Below are positions 14,288-21,988 of a DNA stretch of 47,038 nt, one piece after another; within the stretch, counting starts at the first letter, position 1, and the number at the start of each line of letters is the position of its first letter. The DNA is taken from the IMG/VR virus record IMGVR_UViG_3300025030_000176, positions 1-47,038 of that record; one strand, written 5' to 3'. Made by a program: the position numbers and the translations under genes. The notes under the pieces were generated by a model. That model was not told the origin of the DNA, did not search any database, and saw only the letters and a program-made list of their open reading frames with translations. This DNA comes from a virus.

Positions 14288-14766
14288 TTTCCCGCGGCAT
14301 CAATGTCCTCGGGAGTCGCGCCATGCAGCGGGCCTAACCCTTCCGAGAGGCCGCGGAGCGCCCAGGCGCCGATGCGTTCCTCGAGCGCAGCGACTTGCTC
14401 CTCCGCCGTCTCGCCGGGGACGGAGACGCCGCCCTTCACCAGACAGCGCACCACGACACGATAGGCGTACTGCTGTGTCGCGTCCTCACGCGCCGTCTTG
14501 TAGCCCTCATCGTCGTAATTTGGCACCATCTGCGGCCGGCCGCCCTTGGTGGTAGTCGCCGTCGCCAGCAGTATCTGCGGTGGCGTTGGCCACTTGATCG
14601 CCCGACGTTCCGCGGCTAACTCTGCCGGCGTCAGGGAGCGCACCGGCACCAGGAGACACGCACCATCCGGGCGGCGCAGCTCGATCTCGGTCTCGATGAC
14701 CTCTAGATCCGCCAGGGAGCCGACACGAATGCGTACCGGCTCGGATTGATTGGTCTTAGTACTCAC
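14281..14766 (-). CDS. Tail assembly chaperone (gpG-like, 161 aa)
   Basis: It starts at GTG 14766 behind GAGGAGAGA. An N-terminal beta domain (VIETEIELRRPDGACLLVPV) precedes helices (LTPAELAAERRAIKW, AEEQVAALEERIGAW). It ends at TAA 14283-14281 just past the slippery site, so most ribosomes make this short form and a minority the extended one. Location between tail tube and tape measure genes supports the role. Confidence 0.85.
   Translation of the reverse strand: MSTKTNQSEPVRIRVGSLADLEVIETEIELRRPDGACLLVPVRSLTPAELAAERRAIKWPTPPQILLATATTTKGGRPQMVPNYDDEGYKTAREDATQQYAYRVVVRCLVKGGVSVPGETAEEQVAALEERIGAWALRGLSEGLGPLHGATPEDIDAAGKA
14287..14293 (-). promoter_or_regulatory. Programmed -1 ribosomal frameshift site (GGGAAAA)
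   Basis: Read on the minus strand, G GGA AAA GCC TAA: the zero frame stops two codons later, and slipping back one base opens the 14078 frame. The heptamer fits the X XXY YYZ rule and resembles the lambda G/T site GGGAAAG. Confidence 0.88.
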
Positions 14767-14814
14767 ACTCTCTCCTCTGCTTGACTGTTTGCGTGCTGCA
14801 GTGATTTCCCCGGG

Positions 14815-15255
14815 CTAACCCCAGAGCGCCGACAACTCGGCGAATTGCATGCTCACCTGTGCCTCCCAGATCCCGCCCTCCTGGCCGACCAGCCGGCAGC
14901 CATTGAACCGGCCGGAGACACAGCGCACCGCCGCGGAATAGAGTCCGCCACCGTCGGTGTTCTGCACGGTCTGAAAATGCGCGTTCACGGCGGTCCCACT
15001 CTTGTACACCGCGAAGAACCCGACCGTGAGCCCGGTGAAGTGGGCGCGGAAGCTGAGTCCCACCGGTTGATCCTTCAAGGCGTAGGTCACCCGCGAGCGC
15101 ATCAAGGCGCTGACCGGGGAAAGGTGCCGTTCCCACTCCTGCTGGTCATCGACCTCAACTGACTGCACGAAGGCCAGCGGCGCACCGGTGTTGCCGGTAT
15201 TCGTATCCGTGTAGACATGCAGCTGACCTTCCGGCCAGGAAAACACCTCGCCCAT
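14815..15255 (-). CDS. Tail structural protein (146 aa)
   Basis: A beta-rich protein (LHVYTDTNTG, VTYALKDQPVGLSFRAHFTGL, WEAQVSMQFAELSALWG) between the putative major tail protein and the chaperone. It could be the tail tube subunit or a second tube/decorating protein. No strong ribosome binding site is seen; the hairpin at 15288-15307 lies in its leader. Confidence 0.6.
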   Translation of the reverse strand: MGEVFSWPEGQLHVYTDTNTGNTGAPLAFVQSVEVDDQQEWERHLSPVSALMRSRVTYALKDQPVGLSFRAHFTGLTVGFFAVYKSGTAVNAHFQTVQNTDGGGLYSAAVRCVSGRFNGCRLVGQEGGIWEAQVSMQFAELSALWG

Positions 15256-15287
15256 ATGTTGATGCGCCGAATGCAGAGATCCCGGGA

Positions 15288-15307
15288 GTTATGCCGCGGG
15301 GCATAAC
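15288..15307. other. Perfect short hairpin between two tail genes
   Basis: GTTATGCC-GCGG-GGCATAAC, eight base pairs with a four-base loop, lies between the stop of the 15321 gene and the start of the 14815 gene. No T run follows on the minus strand, so it is more likely an mRNA stability or processing element than a terminator. Confidence 0.7.
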
Positions 15308-15320
15308 ATCAGGAGGCCGC

Positions 15321-15827
15321 TTACCCCAAGATGCCCGAGCCGGTCATCCACGTCGCCGACCAGCACTCCGCCCGGAAGCGGATCATCGTCGGATCGCCCT
15401 CGTCTACCGACCGGCCGCGTTCGATAGCGTGATGGAACTGGCAATACAGACCACTTCCGGCCGAGATGGAGTGCTCTGGCGTCTGCATCCGGTACTCCAG
15501 ATGGAACGCCGGGATCGACTTGCCGGCCGCCGTGGAGCTGATCGCGAAGAGCGAGGCCGTGTTCACGGCCGCCATGCGGAACTCGACCGTGTAGGGGCCG
15601 CCATCATTGATGCGCTTGGCGTGGTCGAGCACGCCGCGGTTCCGGACCCATGTGTACTCGGGCGGGACAAAATCCAGCCGCGCTTCCTCGCAGAACGCGA
15701 GCAGCGCGGTCAGCGTGGCCGACGCCGTGGCAAACGCCCCACCGGCAGCCGTGGCATTGACGCCTGACGCGACGTAGGCAATACGCAACTGCCCCTCGGC
15801 AGCGACCCTGGTTTCAACGGTGGCCAT
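15321..15827 (-). CDS. Putative major tail protein (168 aa)
   Basis: ATG 15827 follows GGAG at suitable spacing; the frame is open upstream without a better start. It is a beta-rich protein with Gly/Ala-rich strands (LRIAYVASGVNATAAGG) and aromatic strands (YTVEFRMAAVN). It sits in the tail-tube position between tail-completion genes and the chaperone. The assignment is positional. Confidence 0.6.
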   Translation of the reverse strand: MATVETRVAAEGQLRIAYVASGVNATAAGGAFATASATLTALLAFCEEARLDFVPPEYTWVRNRGVLDHAKRINDGGPYTVEFRMAAVNTASLFAISSTAAGKSIPAFHLEYRMQTPEHSISAGSGLYCQFHHAIERGRSVDEGDPTMIRFRAECWSATWMTGSGILG

Positions 15828-15885
15828 CTTGGTTGCGACTCCTGTGTGTCTGCTGGTCTGTGTGCCCTGTGAGACACTGAAACAC

Positions 15886-15940
15886 AAGCAACCGCTTCGT
15901 CCGGCGGCTCAATGGCCGCGCCAGGACGAAGCGGTTGCTT
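15886..15940. terminator. Perfect 17-bp inverted repeat, possible terminator or operator
   Basis: Arms 15886-15902 and 15924-15940 (AAGCAACCGCTTCGTCC and its exact complement) surround a 21-base loop. It lies in the 169-base gap between two tail genes. On the minus strand the stem is followed by GTGTTTCAG, only weakly T-rich. It could set transcript levels between connector and tube genes, or be a protein-binding palindrome. Confidence 0.65.
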
Positions 15941-15996
15941 CGTGCGATGCAATTCGGTGTGTGGGGTTAGCTTCCGCTACCTATCATAGCATGCGC

Positions 15997-16569
15997 TCAG
16001 CCAACAGTCTCCATCGACTCCCAGGAGAGCAGCAACCGCCTTCGCATGAAGGCCGGGTTCGGGTCTGGCGGCACCGCGACCTCACGAAGATCGGTGAACC
16101 GGATCAGGCCGGCCGTGGTGAAGGGCGAAGCCGTCGCGCTGTTGAAATCGAGTAATGGCGTCGTACGGGTCCCCGAGGTAGCGAGGTAGGCCACCATGTC
16201 GCGCAGGTCGCGGAGCTGGGACGGCCAGCTGACGTTGAGCGCACCCGAGGTGGTACCGGTCAGTGTGTAGCGCGTGTGCCAGCAATCAATCTCGCTGAGA
16301 TGGCGCTTGTATTCGCCGACGCTCCCGGAGGGAGAGACTATGCGCTGCATCGCCTGGCCGCCGACTTTGGGAGTCGTCTCGAGGTGGGTGATCGTGAAAC
16401 ACGGCGGTAGCAGGGGCACGTCGGCGTAGTCGAGGCGTAGATGCGCGCTTTCCTCGGGAGTCGTCGTCCACGTCGTGAACCACGAGGCCGTCTGGGCAGA
16501 CAGGTTAATCCACCAGAAGCGGTCAAAGGACGCAAGTGTCGTGTACTGGCCGCGGCTCCAAACTGGCAT
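15997..16569 (-). CDS. Putative tail terminator/neck protein (190 aa)
   Basis: ATG 16569 has an excellent GGGGAGGT ribosome binding site. The protein is aromatic-rich at the N-terminus (FDRFWWINLSAQTASW) and beta-rich later, ending MRRRLLLSWESMETVG. It lies between the gp10-like gene and the major tail protein, where tail terminator or neck proteins are encoded. No diagnostic motif. Confidence 0.55.
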   Translation of the reverse strand: MPVWSRGQYTTLASFDRFWWINLSAQTASWFTTWTTTPEESAHLRLDYADVPLLPPCFTITHLETTPKVGGQAMQRIVSPSGSVGEYKRHLSEIDCWHTRYTLTGTTSGALNVSWPSQLRDLRDMVAYLATSGTRTTPLLDFNSATASPFTTAGLIRFTDLREVAVPPDPNPAFMRRRLLLSWESMETVG

Positions 16570-16574
16570 GATCG

Positions 16575-16994
16575 TTACCTCCCCACCGCCGCCTGTTCGA
16601 TCAGCGCGGCAATGCCGGCCTCGAGCGCGCGTTCGCCTTCCAGCCACACACTCTCGACCGTGCCAGATGGCATCTGGCGGCTGTGGCCGGCGGCCAGCGC
16701 CTCGGCATAACTGACGTTCGTGCCGATCTCGACGCTGCTGTCGTCCTCAGTCCAGTACGCATCGTCGGCCGAGGCCTCGGCATTGGGTTGCACGAGGTCT
16801 CCCGGGGTGTAGTGGCCGATGCTGGCCCGATAGCGGCCGGTCAGCACCGGCGCTCTCGTCTTCCAGTTGCGCTCCACATCGAACGCGACCTTCTGCAGCA
16901 CTTGCCTGGCGCGACGCTTCAAGCTGCGACCCGAACCATCGAGGTCACGAGCCAATGCATCAAGCTGGCTGGTATTGATATGGGCCCGTGGCAT
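16575..16994 (-). CDS. HK97 gp10-like head-tail joining / tail completion protein (139 aa)
   Basis: An N-terminal helical region (LDALARDLDGSGRSLKRRA) leads to the block VERNWKTRAPVLTGRYRASI, the hallmark of the HK97 gp10 family (R-A-P-V-x-T-G-x-x-R-x-S), then VSYAEALAAGHSRQMP. These proteins join head and tail. Its location between head connectors (beyond the glycosylation island) and tail genes agrees. Confidence 0.82.
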   Translation of the reverse strand: MPRAHINTSQLDALARDLDGSGRSLKRRARQVLQKVAFDVERNWKTRAPVLTGRYRASIGHYTPGDLVQPNAEASADDAYWTEDDSSVEIGTNVSYAEALAAGHSRQMPSGTVESVWLEGERALEAGIAALIEQAAVGR

Positions 16995-17026
16995 TGTTCG
17001 TGTTCCACCAAGAGAAGTCTAGCGAA

Positions 17027-17731
17027 TCATTGGTCACCGCCGGCGAGCGGCAGCTTTCGCAGCGTGAAACGGAACTCATAGATCACATTGCGCTGCCGGT
17101 GGGCAAGTCGCTCCACTTCCTCAGAGGGAAGCCCCACGAAGGCGGTATCGATGGAAAATTGGACTTCCACGATCTGCCAGTGGAAGTAGCTCCCCAGGTG
17201 GTAGTCAAACGTCGGGCTCTGCTGCTGGCAGAGATAGCTGATCGTGGTCGGGACCAGATAGCGGGTGTGTTGCGGGTCTTGATCGGCGCCGTCGCTCCCG
17301 GCATGCGGGACGACGACCAGGATCGTGCCGCCCGGCTTGAGGACACGCCAGCATTCGGCAAAGAAGGCGTAGAAGCCATCGAGGTCCTGATAGCGTTTCC
17401 ACGTTTCGGCGGAACACCAGCCTGAGTATCGCGGCTGGTGTGGAATGTGCTCGACCACGTGCGAGCAGAAGAGATGGTCGAAATACTCGTCAGGCAGCGG
17501 CCAGGGATACTGAAAGAGATCGAGCTGCTGCTCGACGCCGGGCAGCGGCAGCCGATCGATATTCAGCCAATCGACGTGCGGCTCCGCCTCGCGCATCTCC
17601 GGCGTGGGGAAGATTACCTTGCCGCAGCCGAGATTGCCGTGCAGGTAGCGCTCACGAGGTAGCGGCGTCTCAATGACAGGAGATACGGCAGTCTCGGCGA
17701 GCTGTGCTTCTGTCTCAATCACGTTCATCAC
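17027..17731 (-). CDS. Class I SAM-dependent methyltransferase (234 aa)
   Basis: A Rossmann methyltransferase of the Methyltransf_11 type: glycine motif LHGNLGCGK near 30-38, DWLNIDRLPLPGV (acidic end of strand 2), CSHVVEHI and WRVLKPGGTILVVVPH. It is a paralogue of the upstream gene; both share DRLPLPGV, a DLDGF/SLDGF block and FRFTLRK/WRFTLRK near the end. It overlaps that gene by four bases. Its setting among glycosyltransferases suggests sugar or cell-surface methylation rather than DNA modification; the substrate is unknown. Confidence 0.82.
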   Translation of the reverse strand: MMNVIETEAQLAETAVSPVIETPLPRERYLHGNLGCGKVIFPTPEMREAEPHVDWLNIDRLPLPGVEQQLDLFQYPWPLPDEYFDHLFCSHVVEHIPHQPRYSGWCSAETWKRYQDLDGFYAFFAECWRVLKPGGTILVVVPHAGSDGADQDPQHTRYLVPTTISYLCQQQSPTFDYHLGSYFHWQIVEVQFSIDTAFVGLPSEEVERLAHRQRNVIYEFRFTLRKLPLAGGDQ

Positions 17732-18465
17732 GACTCCGTTTTGAGTGGTATGTCATCTAGCGGTGGCGCCGCGACCTTGCGCAGCGTAAACCTCCAGTAG
17801 TGCACCGTCGACCAATGGCGGCGGGCCTGAGCAATCGCCTCTTGCTCGCGTCCTCGCCAGTCGGGGGTGAGAAAGAAGGTGAAATCCCCGACGACCTCGA
17901 AGAGGAAGGGTAGCCGGTAATCCTGCTGCGTCTGTGGGCTGCACAAGTAGCTGAGCGTCTGGGGGCTAATGAAGCGCCGGTGCGTTGGATCGCTGATCGT
18001 CTCAAACGACGTCGGGTAGGGCACTTCATGGGTGGTCAGGCCGCTCGGTTTGAGGCAGCGCCAGATCTCCGCGAAGACGGCGAAGAAGCCATCCAGCGAG
18101 CGGAGCTGATCGGTCCATTGCTGGCGGTGCAGACACGTTTCAAAGGCGAGCCGCGCCGCATCGGTACGAGCCTTGCTCGTATACTCCCACTCGGCGACAG
18201 CCAGAGCCTGCCGCAGGACCGCGGCTCGACGGTGCATCGCCTCCCTGGACTCAAAGCCCGCCTCATGCCCGATATGCTCAAGGAAATGGCGGCTCCTGAT
18301 CTCGTCAAAGCTGCTGTCATCCCACCACGACCAGGGGAGCGTCATGAGATCGATCACCTGGTCGACGCCGGGCAGCGGCAGCCGGTCGACGTTGGTCCAA
18401 TGCTCATCGGCGGTGCTGCCGATGGGATGGCGGCCACACCCAAGGTTGAGTAGGCGGCGAGTCAC
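17728..18465 (-). CDS. Class I SAM-dependent methyltransferase, paralogue (245 aa)
   Basis: It carries RLLNLGCGRHPIG at the N-terminus, NVDRLPLPGVDQVIDL, RSRHFLEHIGHEAG and WRCLKPSGLTTHEVP. A helical insert of about 50 residues (EAMHRRAAVLRQALAVAEW) distinguishes it from its paralogue. It overlaps the next gene by four bases. Probable acceptor: a sugar or lipid-linked glycan, inferred from neighbours. Confidence 0.82.
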   Translation of the reverse strand: MTRRLLNLGCGRHPIGSTADEHWTNVDRLPLPGVDQVIDLMTLPWSWWDDSSFDEIRSRHFLEHIGHEAGFESREAMHRRAAVLRQALAVAEWEYTSKARTDAARLAFETCLHRQQWTDQLRSLDGFFAVFAEIWRCLKPSGLTTHEVPYPTSFETISDPTHRRFISPQTLSYLCSPQTQQDYRLPFLFEVVGDFTFFLTPDWRGREQEAIAQARRHWSTVHYWRFTLRKVAAPPLDDIPLKTES

Positions 18466-18782
18466 GACTCGGGCACCTTCTGACCATGAGCGTGGGCGAA
18501 CTCATCTACGCGCTTCTGGTCGGGTGACCAGTGATAGATTTTCGCCTGTGCATACTGTGCCGATAGCCCGTTGACCAATCTGAGCCCTTGCGCCACCCGT
18601 GCGGCATCCTCTCGACGGAACTGGACGATAGCTGCTACATCCAGCCATTCTCCGTTGACCGCCACAACGTACACGTTGCGCGAGTAGGGGGTTAGGTCTA
18701 CGTGCTGGTAATGATTTTCCAGGAGCGGCGCCCACGACTTGCCAATCGGTTGGCCATTCAGCCCTGTGATGGAGTTGCTCAC
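18462..18782 (-). CDS. Hypothetical protein of the glycosylation island (106 aa)
   Basis: GTG 18782 overlaps the stop of the glycosyltransferase gene as GTGA. It is a small alpha/beta protein (SRNVYVVAVNGEWLDVAAIVQF, DAARVAQGLRLVNGL, QAKIYHWS). The strand-helix-strand pattern could be a binding domain. No family recognised. Confidence 0.72.
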   Translation of the reverse strand: MSNSITGLNGQPIGKSWAPLLENHYQHVDLTPYSRNVYVVAVNGEWLDVAAIVQFRREDAARVAQGLRLVNGLSAQYAQAKIYHWSPDQKRVDEFAHAHGQKVPES

Positions 18783-19678
18783 CGGTGTGTCCCTCTCATT
18801 GTTTCGGCCCACACAAACGGCGCATACTCGCCGCCGGCCGCGACGCCCTCGCGCACGCATAAAGGATACGTCTCGTCTATCGGCACGCGGCGGTACATGT
18901 CGCCGCGGACGAACGGGTCAAGTCCCCGATCGATGCATTGTCGCAGGTGCTCGGCGGTATTCAACGGCGCGACGTTGTACTGCGAGTGTCCATAGGCAGC
19001 GAGCTTGCGCTGGATGCGCGCTATCCCATCAGGCGCCGCACCGGACAGGTACGAGAAATGCCAGCCGGCATCGGTGAGTCGCAAGCCGTCAGCGGAGAGC
19101 CGTAGGGTGTAGAGGCTCCCGTTCCAGGTAGTGTGTACGTCTCTCGCAAACGCCATCCGCGTCCCCCACCAGACGCCGGCGCTCGACTGGCAGTTGAGCC
19201 AGTAGTAGTGCAGGGGCATGCCGAAGAGGACGGCTCGTGCAGCGCCCGTCTGCGCCGTTTCCCGGAGATAGGCCACTGCTTCCCGGACCCGCGCGGCCCG
19301 GGGGATCTCATCGGCGGCAGAGATCATGACCAGGTCACTGGCGATGATCTCCCACCGGAGGAGGGGCCCGTCATACATTCCATAGTCAAACTGCTGGCGC
19401 TCCAGGGCGAAGGGTTCCATCGCCGCCAACGGGGCGGGCACCCTGATCACCTGGAGCCGTTCCGCTCCCTGGCCCGGCTCTTCGCCGCGCAGATAGCGCG
19501 CGAGATGCTGATAGTTCCGTAGGCGCTTGCCGGCTAGGGCGATCTTCCGTGCACCGCCCTGAAACGTGACGGGACTCTCGATAGCGACGTGGTAATCCAC
19601 CTGGTGGGCTAGCTCATGGAGGCGAATGGTCAGGCACTCAAACTCGTCTAGGAAGGGGAAGAGATCTATCACTCCCAT
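18779..19678 (-). CDS. Glycosyltransferase family 17-like (299 aa)
   Basis: The opening DLFPFLDEFECLTIRLHELA followed by VDYHVAIESPVTFQGG is the GT17 signature (beta-1,4-N-acetylglucosaminyltransferase relatives). The middle has ISAADEIPR, equivalent to the SDxDEIP metal/nucleotide-sugar motif with Asp-Glu retained. It probably transfers a sugar to a host or virion glycan. The start overlaps the end of the small gene at 19669 by ten bases. Confidence 0.85.
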   Translation of the reverse strand: MGVIDLFPFLDEFECLTIRLHELAHQVDYHVAIESPVTFQGGARKIALAGKRLRNYQHLARYLRGEEPGQGAERLQVIRVPAPLAAMEPFALERQQFDYGMYDGPLLRWEIIASDLVMISAADEIPRAARVREAVAYLRETAQTGAARAVLFGMPLHYYWLNCQSSAGVWWGTRMAFARDVHTTWNGSLYTLRLSADGLRLTDAGWHFSYLSGAAPDGIARIQRKLAAYGHSQYNVAPLNTAEHLRQCIDRGLDPFVRGDMYRRVPIDETYPLCVREGVAAGGEYAPFVWAETMRGTHR

Positions 19679-19830
19679 CCGACACTCCGCAGTGCGTCCT
19701 CAAGGACTCCCACGGCATTGGCACGGATACTGGATTCGGTGAGTCGCAGAACCGTGAAACCCTTTCTGCCGTTCCAAGTGCCACGCCGCCGGATGTTACA
19801 AGCATCGCGGCGGCAAATTTGCCCCTTCAT
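19669..19830 (-). CDS. Small protein resembling a nuclease C-terminal end (53 aa)
   Basis: From ATG 19830 it encodes a Cys/Arg-rich start and then GFTVLRLTESSIRANAVGVL, which looks like the last strand and helix of DUF559/VSR-type endonucleases. The catalytic part is missing. Its overlap with the GT17 start suggests translation. It may be a remnant of a homing nuclease or simply a small coupled protein. Confidence 0.45.
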   Translation of the reverse strand: MKGQICRRDACNIRRRGTWNGRKGFTVLRLTESSIRANAVGVLEDALRSVGWE

Positions 19831-19858
19831 TATAGTCGCTTCCGGGTAGCACGCACTC

Positions 19859-20908
19859 CTAGACCCCAAACGCTCGCCGGTACTGCGCGGCCGTCTCCCG
19901 ACCATCGAACCGTTCACAAACATGCTCTCGATTGCGGGCGCCCAGTGTTCGCCGTAGTGACCCATGCTCAATCAACGCCACCAGCCGATCCCGCAAGCCC
20001 ACCCAGTCGCGCGCCGGCACGGTCCAATGCGCTTTGAGCTCCGGCGGGATCATCTCGCGGAACGCCCCCACGTCGGTCGTGAGCACCGGTAATCCGCAGC
20101 TCATTGCCTCTACCACCGACAGTCCCCATTGTTCGAGCCAACCGCTCGTCGGCCAAGTGGGATAGATAAATATGTCGAGCATGGCGTAGAAGCCGGGCAT
20201 CTCGTGGTGAGGAATAGCCGGGTACGTGCCCAGGGCAATCCCGTCGATGGAGTCGGTCGTCAGCGTAAAGCCGCCGGCGAGCAACAGGCGCGTTCGCTCG
20301 CGCAGCTCGCGTGGCAGCGCACGCAACGCCGCCATGATATCGTTGAGTCCCTTCTCGGGGACTGGGCGGCCGGCAAAGCCGATCGTCACGCGATCGTCGG
20401 CTTCGCCGAACCGGATACCTTCCGGCTTGAAGCGTTCCGTGTCTACGCTGGCGTGACAGAGGTGGATGCGCTCGTGTCCTACGCCGTAGAGCCGCAGCAG
20501 CTCGCAGGCCATGGAGGAGCGGGCGATGAAGCCGGCGGCACCGTGGAGAATGACTGGCGTGTGCTCGCTGACATCAATCCATGGGAGGTTCTGCCAGACG
20601 AGAGGGAACACCCGAGCCTTGGCGCGAGGGGCTATGTCGCATAGGGTGCGCGTCCAGTCATAGCCGAGCTCGGCAGGTTCCACTACATCCATTTGCGGTG
20701 GCTCGTTAAATCCATCAAAAAACACTTGCTGGAGTAAGTCATACCGACGATTGATGACGCCAGGCGCCTCTTGTTCACTGAGTGGTGGCTTGCGGCAGTA
20801 CGACACGTACCAACCGTTCTGCCGAGCCACGGCGGCGTACGTCATCGCATCGCCGCCGCCGCCGTAGCCGTCTCGTACCACCGCTACTCGTAGAGCTTGG
20901 CTCATCAT
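19859..20908 (-). CDS. Glycosyltransferase family 4-like (349 aa)
   Basis: A GT-B retaining glycosyltransferase. Residues near 185-200 read GFAGRPVPEKGLNDIMAAL, a donor-binding loop of GT4 enzymes, and the C-terminal domain has the EX7E-type motif WGLSVVEAMSCGLPVLTTDVG. The start is ATG 20908 or 20905, overlapping the previous stop. It belongs to the coupled glycosylation island. Confidence 0.86.
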   Translation of the reverse strand: MMSQALRVAVVRDGYGGGGDAMTYAAVARQNGWYVSYCRKPPLSEQEAPGVINRRYDLLQQVFFDGFNEPPQMDVVEPAELGYDWTRTLCDIAPRAKARVFPLVWQNLPWIDVSEHTPVILHGAAGFIARSSMACELLRLYGVGHERIHLCHASVDTERFKPEGIRFGEADDRVTIGFAGRPVPEKGLNDIMAALRALPRELRERTRLLLAGGFTLTTDSIDGIALGTYPAIPHHEMPGFYAMLDIFIYPTWPTSGWLEQWGLSVVEAMSCGLPVLTTDVGAFREMIPPELKAHWTVPARDWVGLRDRLVALIEHGSLRRTLGARNREHVCERFDGRETAAQYRRAFGV

Positions 20909-21180
20909 ATCCTCGGATCTCCCGGTACGGGCGGCGTCACCGGCACCTGGGGGCCGTTCACTCCTGATGCGCCGCCCATCGCCAATTGCAGGAACGAGTT
21001 TACGCCGGCGATGATCCAGGCCGGCGCCGCTAGGTAACTCACATAGCGGATCTCGCCACCGCACGCGGTATCGACATGCACGAAGAGGAATGGATCACCA
21101 CGAGAGAGGGCCGCCCGAACGGTAGCGGCTAGGGTGAGATGATCTGTCTGGTTCTCTGTCTGGTTCTCTAACTGATTCAT
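20905..21180 (-). CDS. Hypothetical protein with hydrophobic segment (91 aa)
   Basis: ATG 21180 overlaps the upstream stop as ATGA. Hydrophilic N-terminal repeats (ENQTENQTD) precede a helix, a beta segment (PFLFVHVDTACGGEIRYVSYL), a hydrophobic stretch (PAWIIAGVNSFLQLA) and a Gly/Pro tail. Function unknown. Confidence 0.68.
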   Translation of the reverse strand: MNQLENQTENQTDHLTLAATVRAALSRGDPFLFVHVDTACGGEIRYVSYLAAPAWIIAGVNSFLQLAMGGASGVNGPQVPVTPPVPGDPRI

Positions 21181-21497
21181 GGCTGACACAATCCGTAGGT
21201 CCCGGCCATCTGCTGCCGCCACTCCAGCGGAAGTGGTACCCAGTCTCGCGCTGCCCGGACGATCTCTTGCCGCCACTCGGGCACGGCCACCCGGGTAGCG
21301 AGGGCACTGGCCGCCGGATGGAGCGCGGCGACGGCGGCCACGGAACGGATGCCGCCATCAAAAAGCTGAATGGCCAGGTCCGCGCGCACGAGACCGCGGC
21401 CAACGTGCGGCCGCGTCTGTTGCCACCAGACGAACAATTCCAGGCTATCGACGGTATCCGCGGCAGAGAGTTCGTAGGGATCGCAAGGCAAGCTCAT
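21177..21497 (-). CDS. Hypothetical helical protein whose start abuts the IS element (106 aa)
   Basis: ATG 21497-21495 is the last codon before the IS element; its native leader has been replaced by the element's left end. The protein is helical and Trp-rich (LELFVWWQQTRP, WRQEIVRAARDWVPLPLEWRQQ), which suggests a small adaptor. Originally its start overlapped the stop of the gene now at 23180-23650 (see the IS entry). Confidence 0.7.
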   Translation of the reverse strand: MSLPCDPYELSAADTVDSLELFVWWQQTRPHVGRGLVRADLAIQLFDGGIRSVAAVAALHPAASALATRVAVPEWRQEIVRAARDWVPLPLEWRQQMAGTYGLCQP

Positions 21498-21558
21498 CTA
21501 AATCGCGGGCGGAAACCCCGTGTCTTCAGACCGGGGAGGAAGCCCGCCTCCTTTCCTG
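21498..21558 (+). repeat. IS left end, shared by three elements
   Basis: The first about 61 bases are identical in the copies at 33502 and 46933. They contain the nested hairpin probably recognised by TnpA and lie 3' of a TCAT in all three. Confidence 0.9.
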
Positions 21559-21565
21559 GCAATAG

Positions 21566-21985
21566 ATGGCCCATGTGCTGTATACTTTCTTCGTGGAGTA
21601 CGAGACGACGGCACACGCGGTCCATTTGCTGGTCTACCACCTGATCTGGTGCCCGAAGTACCGTCGCCCGGTGCTGGATGGCCCGATCGCCGCTCGTCTG
21701 CGGGAGCTGGTCTCGACGGTAGCCGATGAGCACGGCTGGACTGTCGTGGAGGCAGCCATCCAACCTGACCACGTGCATCTGTTTCTGCGTTGCCGGTCCA
21801 CGGATGCACCGCACCTGGTGGTACGTGCGCTCAAGGGTCGTACCAGTCATGCGCTCCGGCAGGAGTTCCCTGCGCTCAAGCGGCGCTTGCCGACACTCTG
21901 GACGAGGAGCTACTTCTGCGCGAGTGCCGGGAATGTGAGCGCTGCCACGATCCAGCGCTACATCGAGGCCCAGAAGGGTGTCTGA
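21566..21985 (+). CDS. tnpA: IS200/IS605 family Y1 transposase TnpA (139 aa)
   Basis: A complete HUH single-strand transposase. The HUH metal motif is His69-Val-His71 in QPDHVHLFL and the nucleophile is Tyr132 in IQRYIEAQ. The length is usual for the family. It cuts and rejoins single-stranded ends, probably during replication, at TCAT targets. TnpB starts four bases after its stop. Confidence 0.93.
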   Translation: MAHVLYTFFVEYETTAHAVHLLVYHLIWCPKYRRPVLDGPIAARLRELVSTVADEHGWTVVEAAIQPDHVHLFLRCRSTDAPHLVVRALKGRTSHALRQEFPALKRRLPTLWTRSYFCASAGNVSAATIQRYIEAQKGV

Positions 21986-21988
21986 GTA

